A stretch of DNA of 64,000 nt from Mytilus trossulus (taxonomy: Eukaryota > Mollusca > Bivalvia > Mytilida > Mytilidae), in assembly GCF_036588685.1 (NCBI RefSeq), contig NC_086374.1, positions 87,848,059 to 87,912,058 on the forward strand. The letters are read 5' to 3'. The notes under the pieces were generated by a model. That model was not told the DNA's origin, did no database searches, and saw only the letters and a list, made by a program, of their open reading frames with translations. Shown in pieces: positions 47,395-59,300 of the stretch (the stretch's first letter is position 1; every line of letters begins with the position of its first letter). A program made the translations under genes and the position numbers.

Positions 47395-47480
47395 ATACAC
47401 CCGTTTACGGGGATGTATTGTGGTACCGTTGTCCGTCTGTCCGTCCGTCGTCAACATGTCGAACATTAACTAAAAAACGC
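47395..47480 (+). repeat. Repeat head with GTCCGTCTGTCCGTCC stretch
   Basis: 'acggggatgtattgtggtac', then 'cgttgtccgtctgtccgtcc' and 'gtcgtcaacatgtcgaa', has the look of the end of a Helitron-like molluscan element similar in texture to 28370-28410. The right end was not found. It lies just upstream of SDR exon 1, so it may form part of the SDR promoter region or 5' UTR. Confidence 0.4.
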
Positions 47481-47912
47481 TTTTTACCAATTTGTATAAA
47501 ACTTTGGTAGATGTTTATATATGTTGACGTGTGCTCCCTTTCGTTTTTTTTCAAATTTTAGATTTTACGTTACCGAGTTACAAGGTTTTGTTCATAAAAA
47601 ACTTTCAGCAGTTCTCATGAAACTTTGTTACGAAACCCGGCAGTCAAAACATTTTTTTTCTACTTTCTGTTTGCTGTTCTTACTAGGACACACAACTTCC
47701 AGTAAACATGATAGACATTTTCCTGGATTGATTTCCCCAAAAAGATGCAAGATTATTTCAAATCTATTTATATGTTTCAATTCAGCATAAACTTATATAT
47801 TTAAACATAAACGACAAAATTATTTTAATTAATCATTTGTGGATTCTTAGAAATTCTACAGAACTTCTGGACAATTTTAAATCTCGATTTATTTCTGAAA
47901 CTAATTCTAAAT

Positions 47913-48600
47913 AAAGGCAACAGTAGTATACCGCTGTTCAAAATTCGAAAATCTATGGACAAAAACAAAATAGGGTTAACAAACTATAAACGCATTAAAT
48001 ATAAGAAGAGAACAACGACACAACATTAAAATGTAACACACACAGAAACGGACTAACCATTAGACAAAATCCGATGAGAATAACAAATATAACATACTTT
48101 AGATTTTTTAACCCTGTATGCTTGCATTCCCCATGTGAGATCATGAAATTGTTTTGTGTAAACATTAAAACGACAAAATGTCTTCCTCTGTGACGTATAA
48201 ATCTGACGTCAGACACGCGAAGCAGTGAATGTGTTTTTAATTTGATAGATGCTTTTATGCTTTTTTGTGAAATTGTTTGTTTTAATATTGTAACACAGTG
48301 ATGACTGCTGTACCCATATTTTGACTATTTTATTTATTATTTCTGTTTTGTTCACGCATCGTTGTAAAAATAACGGAATTTAATGAGGCTGTCGTAAAAG
48401 TGAGAGGTTTAACGCTATAAAACCAGGTTTAATCCACCATTTCCTACATTTGAAAATGCCTGTACCAAGTCAGTAATATAACAGTTGTTGTCTATTCGTT
48501 TGATGTGTTTTGTTGTTTGATTTCGCTTTGTGATAAGGGACTTTCCGATTGAATTTTCCTCGGAGTTTAAATTTTTTTTAATTTTACTTCGTAATTAAAC
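47913..48600 (+). repeat. Composite of two interspersed repeat families
   Basis: 47913-48060 matches the 19008 family ('ggcaacagtagtataccgct'). 48110-48600 is the plus-strand version of 20960-21660, with 'gacgtcagacacgcgaagc', 'gagaggtttaacgctataaa', 'tgcctgtaccaagtcagta' and 'gaattttcctcggagttta'. The two are joined in opposite sense without unique DNA between them. Confidence 0.8.
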
Positions 48601-49313
48601 CCAAAAAAAAAATGGAGCACAGAAAAAAATTCAGAAAAAAGGGATTATTTTATTTCCCTCCATGTTGAAACTGGAGTTGTAATACAAGACTGGTTCTCAA
48701 AGGTAAAATCTCAATTTTGTAAAGAGCAATTTCTTTGATTTTTTCCCCCAAAAAAATGTACGCCCTTTCATGACCAAATTCGTATGTCTGTTGCTGTTTT
48801 TCCCTTTATATGATAGTAACACTATAAAATCGGGAGAAGCATTGTTCTGTACCTTCATCAGAAACTCTCACACGAGAAAAAAAAATCATATAAGGACAGC
48901 TTTCCCTGAGAGAGTTGAAACCTGAGGGTCGTGATATTTCTTAAATTCAATTTAAATCCTGACAGTACCGAAGTACTTACACATAAGTCTATAACAACCT
49001 CAGGTACTAAGTACCCACAAAAATGGGGTATCAACTCAGTTCTAGTAAATGAAAATAGTACTTTACAAATGTAGTGCGTCCAAAGCGCTTTATGGATTTA
49101 CCTTCCATGCAACAGGAACGTTCAAATAGTCAATCATTCGTCAATCATGTATGAATGTGTAAATATTTTAGGAGTAATGTTATATTTTTTAAAATGATTC
49201 TAATATGATTTGCATATTAGGGAATACGTTGATATGATTGTTTTGAGAGGACTTCTTGACGTTCTTTATCTTTCGATAGACGATGACACAACTTCTTTTC
49301 TTAAACAATGTAA

Positions 49314-50381
49314 ATGTTCCGGACCATATGAGTATTTGGACCATATGGGTATATACTCATATGGTCGGGGTAATTAACACTCTGTTACAGTTTACTTTAA
49401 ATACGTCTCAACTCTTCATATGGTATGAATGTTCATTAAAAAGACGCTATCATATAGGTAATTTTATTTTAATTTATACAATCATAACAAAAAGATTAGC
49501 TAAAAAAATTAGAAGTTTCAAATAGTTAATTTTATTTACTTGTCAAAAAAACTATAATAAACACATTTTATACCAATGACCATTGCCGATGGTCATTACC
49601 GATGGTTATTACCGATTTGTTATAACGAGGGAATGGCAATAAGAAATATTTCCAAAATTTTCTTAATGAACTGTTACACAAGAAAGTAACACATTTTATT
49701 TAAGTTGTCTTGTGAATATGGTGTATTGAAGTCGTGTTACGATATTTGAGACCTAGAGCTTCTTAAAACATCATAGATATATCGGAATGTCCCAAGACCT
49801 CGGTATCACTGTACGCAGCTGCAAAAAGGCTAACTTTCATTTGCAAACAAAAGATCTAAATGAAAAGGGTCGTGCACAACAAGGACAAGTAAATGCAAAA
49901 AAGCTATGATACCGAGTGGAAGTAACTGTCACCTCAAGCCTACATACAAGAATGTAATTAGCGATGAAAACTAACTAGGGCATCAATATTTAATTTTTAC
50001 GTAGTCTTTGAATTATAAAATTAATACATTGTCATGTAACTATCATTGATTTTTTAGATAGTTTTTGTATTGATTCGTTTATAATGTATGTGAAGTTAGC
50101 AGCCGGTTCGTTATTCGTTCATCGATATTCAATATCCAACCGGCTGCTAGCAGTCGGTTTGATATTCCAAATTTTATTGAAAATCACGTTTATAATGTTA
50201 TTTGGAAAAAAAATACCTATATGGTCCGACCCGTTAATAACCAAACGAGTATTATACTCATATGGTCAGACCATACGCGTACGGTCGGACCATATGCGGA
50301 TGGTCGGACCATAATTATGAGTATACGCATATGGTCATGACCATACGCGTGTGGTCCAAATACTCATATGGTCGGGAACAT
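49314..50381. mobile_element. 1068-bp element with palindrome-built terminal inverted repeats
   Basis: The left end 'atgttccggaccatatgagt' continues 'atttggaccatatg'. The right end 'ccaaatactcatatggtcgg' then 'gaacat' is its inverse complement. Inside the termini, short units of (tac)tcatatggtc and its complement gaccatatga are repeated and nested, about a dozen times in the right terminus (50215-50381). A second pair, gcagccggtt/aaccggctgc, flanks a centre near 50120. There is no plausible transposase. The target duplication is unclear. Confidence 0.7.
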
Positions 50382-51054
50382 AAACAAGATGACGACGATA
50401 ATGACACAATCGGCGGATTGACGTTACCAAATCTATTTTCACTTCGCGTTAATCGTTAAATTAAATAATAAACACAAAACATTTGTTCGAATTATAAGAG
50501 TTTTGTAGTTTATATTTTTTTTTTATCAGAGTGCGAATTTCATTGAGTACATATTTTTGCGTTAACCAACATAATATATTCATGCACCAGACATATTTAA
50601 TGACACAAATATAGTTTACGTGTGATAGATGTTACGAGGTAAACAATAAAGTCCTTTAATATCTCCAATTTTAAAGAATTATAAGGATTAAACCCCCAGT
50701 TTGATATAGTTAATTCTTTTAGACCATGTCATTTTTTGTTTATAGTTCACAAACAAGTAGACTGGTTCGCCTGTCTAGATCAATGCGCATATTACATATT
50801 TCATATATCAAATATATTTTTTATAGAACAAGGTGATTATATATAGCGGGATCCCAGTCTGACAAACAAGAAACAAATACATTAAACCAATTCAATTAGT
50901 CAAAAATATAAAACATTACTCCGTTAATTTAAATGTTTTTCAATTATGAGACAACAAAAATGAAATACTGGCTTCAGCACATGTAAATAAACTCGACCAA
51001 TCCACTCACAAACAAACACAAATCCGAAGGACCTTTCTGATATTTTTGTTAGTG

Positions 51055-51370
51055 AGTAACTTTTGATCTTCAGTGCTGTACAACTTTGTACCTTTTTCAC
51101 GTTCGATCTTTTATATCTAGGCGTTATGTATTCAGGTTTAGTTTTCTGTAATTAGTTAATACTTCAGTTTCTTTGTGTATATCTCTTTCCTATTCATTTG
51201 ATAAAATTTACTGTTTGCAATAGCATGAATTGTTCTATATAATAAGAATGTTCTTACCCCGGGCATAAAAACAATGCCGTATTTGGCGAAACCTTTTCAA
51301 CTTTTGATCTTCAGTGCTGTACAACTTTGTACTTTTTTCACTTTCGATCTTTTATATCTGGGCGTCACTG
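51055..51370 (+). repeat. Dispersed repeat with a 66-bp block present twice
   Basis: 'cttttgatcttcagtgctgt' continuing 'acaactttgtac', 'ttttttcac' and 'cgatcttttatatct' occurs at about 51060 and again at about 51302, 241 bp apart. 'gggcgtcactggtgagtc' follows the second. Confidence 0.8.
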
Positions 51371-51534
51371 GTGAGTCTTGTGTGAACAAGGCGCGTTTTT
51401 GGCGTATTGAATTTTTAACCTGATGCTTTTTGTTATCTATTATTCATGTTTTTCTTTGTCTAATATGTTCTCCTATTTATTTGTATTGTTGTCCTGTAAT
51501 ATTATGTTGTCATTTCAATGTTATATTTAACTTT

Positions 51535-51950
51535 GCCATTAAAGTGCGAGGTTTGGCATGCCATAAAACCAGGTTCAACCCACCACTTTTATTCCACTTT
51601 ATAAGTGTCCTGTACCAAGTCAGGAAGATGGTCATTGTTATATTATTGTTCGTTTCTGTGTGTGTTGCATTTTAACGTTGAGTCGTTTGTGTTTTCTCTT
51701 ATTTTTGAGATAAGACGTGGCACGGTACTTGTCTATCCCAAATTCATGTATTTGGTTTTCATGTTATATTTGTTATTCTCGTGGTGTTTTGTCTGATGCT
51801 TGGTCCGTTTCTGTGTTGTGTCGTTGTTCTCCTCTTATATTTAATGCGTTTCCCTCGGTTTTGGTTTGTTACCCCGATTTTGTTTTTTGTCCATGGATTT
51901 ATGAGTTTTGAACAGCGGTATACTACTGTTGCCTTTATTGATACAGTTTA
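51535..51950 (+). repeat. Composite interspersed repeat
   Basis: The left part ('gtgcgaggtttggcatgcc', 'aaaccaggttcaacccacc', 'cctgtaccaagtcagga') is a copy of the 48400 family. The right part ('tcgttgttctcctcttatat', 'tgcgtttccctcggttttgg', 'gaacagcggtatactactgt') is the inverse of the 19008 family. The same two families also adjoin at 47913-48600, in a different order, so they may be parts of one larger element. Confidence 0.8.
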
Positions 51951-52195
51951 TCACCCAATAAATTCCTTTAATAACTACTCATGGGACACACTATGTATAT
52001 TCGTATCCATGATCGGACGGTACATGGTAGATTTTTTTTTTCAAAGTGTTTCCTAATGGCGTCATCATGTCATGTCATAACACATAAAAATCCAATTTTA
52101 AGCCATGAATTTGTTGATAAGTAATGTATAACGAAAATAGGACGAAGAGGTACTACGACAAACGACCTATATAGAGGCTATCTGTTGTAAATTAC

Positions 52196-52660
52196 ATGCA
52201 TGTCTTCCTTGTTTGTGTATCTTTTCTCTTGTGAGTATATTGTTTCTTTGTTGTGTTTGTGTGTTTGTTCTCTTGTAAGTTACATGTTTCTAAATTTGTC
52301 TTGTTTGTGTGTCCGTTCTCCTGTAATTTACGTGTTTCTTAGTCGTCTTTGGGTATTTGTTTTTCTGCAAGTTATGTATTTCCTCGTCTTGTTTGTGTGA
52401 TTGTTCTTCTGTAAGTTATTTGTAGTTTTGCCTTGTTTTTGTGTCTGATCTCCTTCAATAAGCAATTATCAAAGGTACCAGGATTATAATTTAGTACGCG
52501 CGTTTCGTCGACATAAGACTCATCAGTGACCCTCATATCAAAATATTTATAAAGCCAAGCAAGTACAAAGGATCCAATTTATGTGTTTCTTTGTCTTGTT
52601 TGTGTAATTATTCACCTTCAAGTTACGTGTTTCTTTGACCTGATTCTGTATTTGTACTCG
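52196..52660. repeat. Degenerate minisatellite, about 50-bp unit, interrupted
   Basis: Units built on 'cttgtttgtgtg', 'gttctcctgtaagtta' and 'cgtgtttctt' run from 52196 to about 52440 and resume at 52580-52660. An unrelated repeat (52464-52575) sits inside, so the array predates that insertion. Confidence 0.75.
52464..52575 (+). repeat. Dispersed repeat fragment inside a minisatellite
   Basis: 'aaaggtaccaggattataat', 'cgcgcgtttcgtcgaca' and 'taagactcatcagtgac' match the family at 37308-37544. Confidence 0.7.
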
Positions 52661-53039
52661 TTAAAAATACGTGGTGTTTTTTCCTTGTTCATGTGTTCCT
52701 TTTACTGTAAATAATTTGCTGTTCTAGTGTTGCCTTGAATACATATAATCCTCTAGATTAATATTGTGATTTGAAATTTTCTGTTGGAGAAAGTAAATCT
52801 GGTAGTGTTGACTTAATACTTACATATAATACCTATGCATTTTCGTTTTACTATTGTTTCTTTAATCATTACAAATATCAATGCATCAATTAATAAATCT
52901 GAAATCTTTGTTAGTTTTCCATAGTCTCCATTATATTTCAAATGATTTTCTTCTTTTGCATCCTGTATGCTATATATAAAAAGTGAGAATGGAAATTGGG
53001 ATGTGTAAAAAAAAACACAACTCGGCCAAAGAGCAGAAA

Positions 53040-53300
53040 ACAGCCGATAAATATTGGAAGATGTGGTGTGAGTGCCAATGAGACAACTCTCCACCCAAAT
53101 AACAATTTAAAAAGTAACCATTATATGTTAAAGTACGGCCTTCAACACGGAGCCTTGGCTCACACCAAACAACAAGCTATAAAGGGCAACAAAATTACTA
53201 GCGTAAAACCATTCAAACGGGAAAACCAACGGTCTTATCTATATAAACAAAACGAGAAACGAGAAACACGTATGTATTAAATAAACAAACGACAACTACT
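53040..53300 (-). repeat. Interspersed repeat (inverse of the 39640 family)
   Basis: 'gaagatgtggtgtgagtgcc', 'aatgagacaactctccaccc', 'tacggccttcaacacggagc' and 'aaaccattcaaacgggaaaa' occur in the inverse order of 39640-39900. It ends about 80 bp from the stop codon of the D-serine dehydratase-like gene, so it may lie in that gene's 3' UTR. Confidence 0.9.
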
Positions 53301-53381
53301 GTACATCAGATAGCATTTAATGGATAAATGCAAATAAAACGGTCACGTTATGATTCTTCAATGAGACCGCGTCTGCTTAAA

Positions 53382-56300
53382 TCACCATCCTTTGGCTGGT
53401 TTCCACATGTCAGTTATCTTGTTCCCAGAATGTACATAGAAAACAGTGTGTTGACAAGCGGTGGCACATGACTACAACAGATCGAAAACACAGAAAATTA
53501 AATATATATACTGATCTCATACTTTAGACAAAAGTGTGTTGACATATTTCCGACTAAACGTTAAAACAAAGTAGATGATAACGACATCTTTCCAGCAGCG
53601 CATACAAATTGAGAATATTTCTTCAAGTTGATGATGATATTACTTTTTGGAATTTTGGATGATCAATGCTCTTCAAGTTTGTTCTTGTTTGGCTTTATAA
53701 ATATTTTGATATGAGCCTCATTGATTTTTCTTGATAGAGAGAAACTTACTGGAAAGATATATGTTCCTATTGTCTTAAGCATATTTCATTATTTTTTTTC
53801 CCATCGAATGCTGCATCAGCGATTGTGTATTAACGTTTGATCTACACAAATAACACAGCGAAACAAGAAAAGCTCACCAATTTAGAGCGCATGCGTTCAT
53901 CCCCGATTTTTGTTGTTGGGATCGTGTTGATTAATCCTTGGATTGCATAGTTGGAATCTTGTGATTTTCAGTGGCAGTCTATTAGTTCAATTTTGGCTGA
54001 AACGTGTTTATCTGTTATTCAATTTTTGAGATTTTGTTTTACAAATTTGTATAAACGCATTGTTACAAATAGGTGACATCTGTTTTAAGTATTTAAGTAA
54101 AAGTACTCACACCAAACCACGACAACTTTTTAAGCTGCCATGTCAGCGGTTTCAAACACAGAACGATTTCCATGAATATGCAATAACCTTTTTTCATGTC
54201 GGTTAATCAGATGTTTTCTATAACTATTCTGTAACTTACATGCCATGGAAAGATAAACAACTGTGATCCAATAGGATATTTATCATAATTAAGTTTATCT
54301 CCGGATTTTGTAGTTACTTTACCAATCTCTTGTGAAAATCCAATTACTCTGAAATAATGAAAACAAAATGTTTTTCAAGATTTGAATTACTATATAATAA
54401 ACCAGTAAAAACAATTTAAAAAGAAATCTTGATTTTACTTTTTGACAGTTTAAAGAAGCTTGAACCATGAATTAACAACCATCATCGTAATGGATAATTT
54501 TCATAACTTCTATACGACACGGCAGCCTTAAAATACAATGAGGTAGATAAAACGGAAGGATGCTATTATATGATACTTTTGGATTTTAGAATTCATGGGA
54601 CCAACAAAGTTTCCTTTTTATAACTTCTGTCTGCAGTTTTGCAGTGGAGAAAAGATATAAGCTAAAAGATGTTATCTGTGTTTTAAACTGTAAACATTGG
54701 GTTAAATCAATATTGATTCCAGCCAAAAATCACAAGACTCTAAAAATACTTAATAACAACAGAATAGGTGACATAATTATCAATCAGCCATAAGTAAAAA
54801 TATAAAACTCCTTCAAAGACTTTTTAGACGATTTCTTTACCATTTGCGTGGTAAATACTATCACTGTTTAGGTACTACTAAAAAAAGGCACCTGTAATAA
54901 CGCACATATACAGTCCTTACTTTAAATCAGGATTGTCCACAAAAGTAGAAAATTGGTTTGGATGTTCATTCATTCCGTCATAACTAAGAGCCAGGAATCC
55001 ACAATCTACCAGGAAGATATTATGGCTTGGTTTATGTCCAATAATTCGTGTGGTCAAACGACAAGCTATGTCATCTGTGTCACAACTGCCAATGGTGACC
55101 TGTTGCATATCTAAAACAATGTATGTATTTGATAATTCGTTCTTTAAATTTTTATATGTACGCAAGTTACATTTCAATCATGAATAGTCAAAACATTGAG
55201 GTAAACGAAGAATAATTTTTAAAATTAATTGACTTCTTTACTAATGACTAGAGTGAAAATTAAGATACATATTTTGTATTTTCACGAGTGAAACTTAGAA
55301 AGATCTAAGATTATATGGTTTGAGTGCCAATGAGACAACTCTACATCAAAGTCACAATATAAAAAAGTAAGTCAAGGTACGGTCTTCAACAAGAAGCCGT
55401 GGCTCACACCGAACAGCAAGCCGTTGAGGGCCCCAAAACATTACGAATGTTAAACCATTCAAAAGGGAAAACCGAAGGTCTAACCTATATATATAAAAAA
55501 AAAAGCAAGAAACGAGAAACACTATTAAACCACATCAACAAACTACAGAACATCGGACTCCTGACTAAGAAGAGGTGCAAAAAAAATGCAGCGGGTTTAA
55601 ACCTTTTTAATTGTACCAAACATTCACTCTTATCTGAAACAATAGTGTAACACCACAACACAGAAAGACACCGTCATCCAATATCAATTGAAATGGCTTT
55701 ACTCAATCAAAAGACGCACTTAAATGTATATAACAACAGCAATTGACAATTGTAAATTAAATGGTATTTCTTTTAAAAAAAATCAACTTTCGTTATAACA
55801 CGTGCTTCTCGTGACAACAGCAATGCATATATGTGAAAGCAAACGAAAAATGACTATTTCTCGTTATTTCATGGTTGTAGCATACAAATGTTATTATAAG
55901 AATTAAATGATACTTTAGAAACTTTATAAGATTGTAAAAACACCCTCACTTATATAAGGTGTGCTTTGGTAAACGATTGAACACCCCAATAAAATATCAA
56001 AAAGAAGCATTAATTCTTGAATAAAATAAATGTAATGTTTAGTAGCCCTTTTGAATATCATGAAAATTATTGTATGGAGAAATTATACTGGAAATCAATG
56101 CTTCTTATCTTAATCTGTATTACAATGTTGAGAGTGTAGCCATACAATTGATGTAAAATTGGGAATCGAAATGTGTGAAAGGGACAACAACCCGATCATG
56201 TATGTGGCTGCATGTTCGCTGTAAAGTGTTAAAAAAAAAACCGTGAAAATAACCCATCAAAAACTTGACATAACAACTTAAAATACGAACCATAGAATAT

Positions 56301-59300
56301 GTAATTTCCCGGATGGAATTCCGTCAGAACATTCATACCGTCATGTGGACGTGAACAACTTGGTGTATTACCAATGGCTAAAGTTCTGCATTCGATATTG
56401 TTGTCAGTAAACCTATAATCATTTTAAAATATAAAAACAAATAATATGCAAATTATTAGAATTATGATCATATTGTAAGCATTCTGTTCAATAAAATCAT
56501 TGACATTGATAAAACCCAGAAGATGATCATATTTAGATGTATACGAATGAGATAATGAAATTCCTTTATGAAGGTAAAGCTTTTTGAACATTTCACAACT
56601 AATATTATCACACACAACCTTTTATCCAGCCGTTTTTGTTACTAAATGCGTTGAGAGTGTACATATATCACATCGTCTTATTTTGAAGAAAACAGGATCA
56701 TACGTTATCAATGGATGTCTACAAGAAAACAGGATCATACGTTAAAAATGGATGTCTACAAGAAAAAAGGATCATACGTTATAAATGGACGTCTACAAGA
56801 AAACAAGATCATACGTTATAAATGGACGTCTACGAGAAAACAGGATCATACGTTATAAATGGACGTCTACGAGAAAACAGGATCATACGTTATAAATGGA
56901 TGTCTACGAGAAAACAGGATCATACGTTATAAATGGACGTCTACGAGAAAACAGGATCATACGTTATAAATGGACGTCTACGAGAAAACAATGGACGTCT
57001 ACGAGAAAACAGGATCATACGTTATAAATGGACGTCTACGAGAAAACAGGATCATACGTTATAAATGGACGTCTACGAGAAAACAGGATCATACGTTATA
57101 AATGGACGTCTACGAGAAAACAGGATCATACGTTATAAATGGACGTCTACGAGAAAACAGGATCATACGTTATAAATGGACGTCTACGAGAAAACAGGAT
57201 CATACGTTATAAATGGATGTCTACGACGTCTACGAGAAAACAGGATCATATGTTATAAATGGACGTCTACGAGAAAACAGGATCATACGTTATAAATGGA
57301 TGTCTACGAGAAAACAGGATCATACGTTATAAATGGATGTCTACGAGAAAACAGGATCATACGTTATAAATGGATGTCTACGAGAAAACAGGATCATACG
57401 TTATAAATGGACGTCTACAAGAAAACAGGATCATACGTTATAAATGGACGTCTACAAGAAAACAGGATCATACGTTATAAATGGATGTCTACGAGAAAAC
57501 AGGATCATACGTTATAAATGGACGTCTACGAGAAAACAGGATCATACGTTATAAATGGACGTCTACGAGAAAACAGGATCATACGTTATAAATGGATGTC
57601 TACAAGAAAACAGGATCATACTACAAGAAAACAGGATCATACGTTATAAATGGACGTCTACGAGAAAACAGGATCATACGTTATAAATGGACGTCTACGA
57701 GAAAACAGGATCATACGTTATAAATGGACGTCTACGAGAAAACAGGATCATACGTTATAAATGGACGTCTACGAGAAAACAGGATCATACGTTATAAATG
57801 GATGTCTACGAGAAAACCTTCGAGATGCAAACAAAAATATGAAAGGAGTGGTGGCGATTTTAGCTGATTTCGGGTTCTTGACAAAGTTTTAAGGTAAAGG
57901 AACAGTAAATGGGCTATGTCGCAGATTTTGCTACAAAATTGCATACAACCTTGGCTCGTTGAACTACAACTGAAAATCGAAAAAATAATACATTTATCTC
58001 TTTTATTTGCTGAAAAGTTGCAGATTGATTCCTCTTAATATGGGTGAACATTTGTATAGAAAGCACATAAAATCGGCGAAAAACCTACTAAAATTTGTCT
58101 TAAAATCGCCAAATCTCTAATTCTACTCCATAGATTTTTCTTAAAAAACTATATATTGTTGACACATAAGTTTCTGTTTTAATGATATAAAATAATCATA
58201 GAGTCACCGACTTCGTTTTTTATCTGATAATCAATTTTTTACCTTATTGGTAGTGAAAAACGTAAAAAATCAACGTTTTACGGCCTGCAACGCGATAACG
58301 TTACGATTATTTCGACGTTTTGTTTGATTTTTTCACAAAGAACGCAACTTTGAATGATGTATACTGTAAAAACGAAGTCGGTTACCCTATCTTTATTTTG
58401 CATCATTATAACGGAAATTTATGTATCAACAACATATAGTTTTTTAAGAAAAATCTATGGAGTAGAATTAGAGATTTAGCGATTTTAAAACAAATTTTAG
58501 AAGGGGTTTTCGCCGAATTTTTTTGCTTTCTATACAAATGTTCACCCATTTTGTAAGTATTCAATCAGTAATATTTCAAATGATAATTGAGATAAATGCA
58601 TTATTATTTCGATTTTCAGTTGAAGTTCATCGAGCCAGAGCTGTATGCCAAATTTTACTGAAATCGAAGACATAGCCAATTTACTGTAACTTGACCTTAA
58701 ATTAACATTTAGCCTACGACCTTTGATGTAGAGATGTCAGAAGATTAGTTCCTTCCTTGTTTGCAGATTCTATTCCCTTCGTGCCTTTTGCTTCATACGT
58801 TCTACCATTGAACAAATACAATCCCTGTAAGTCTATATAAGGAGATTCGGAAGCTTCTTTTGCAAGTTTGATAACGTCATCACTTTCCCAAGGTACACCA
58901 CCTAACCAAAATGAGAATACATCATAGAACAAACCAGTTTAGCACGTTTATTGAAAGTTGTAAATGCAGTATATCTGATGAGTTTTTGTTAAAAATGCAC
59001 CAAAGATCTACTATAAAGAAAAAAAGAAAAGAGCAACACATATTGATATAACAATTACCGACGCCTGACTTGTCTTAAGTATGTAGACATTGGCAATATT
59101 CAATCGAAATAATAATTCAGAAGATAGCTCTTCAAGGGAATGTGCTTTCAGAAAAAAACATTCTGGTCACCATACACCTCTTTACTACGTAACAAGATAT
59201 GTAAATTTGTTGTAAAATCCTTCAGAAATACGTAAATATCCGAGTTATATACCTTAAAAATTTGTAAGAGTTCCGCGGAACCCAGTGTCTTGCCTCCTTT

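Larger units (their letters stand above)
47251..53381. other. Intergenic region, SDR 5' flank to D-serine dehydratase-like 3' end
   Basis: Both flanking genes are on the minus strand, so this contains the SDR promoter (near 47251-47400) and the 3' UTR of the next gene. Most of it is repeat DNA, itemised separately. No conserved exon was recognised. The open frames at 47521-47790, 47995-48216, 50084-50459, 51430-52056 and 52813-53094 lie in or beside repeats and match nothing. Confidence 0.6.

Noticed and set aside
51430..52400. Chain of hydrophobic plus-strand frames that could suggest membrane proteins
   Set aside because: The frames sit in T-rich interspersed repeats and a minisatellite; T-rich DNA gives Phe/Leu/Val-rich translations by default.
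56683..57820. Regular 37-bp repeat resembling a CRISPR array
   Set aside because: The units are contiguous with no unique spacers, in an animal intron; it is a minisatellite.
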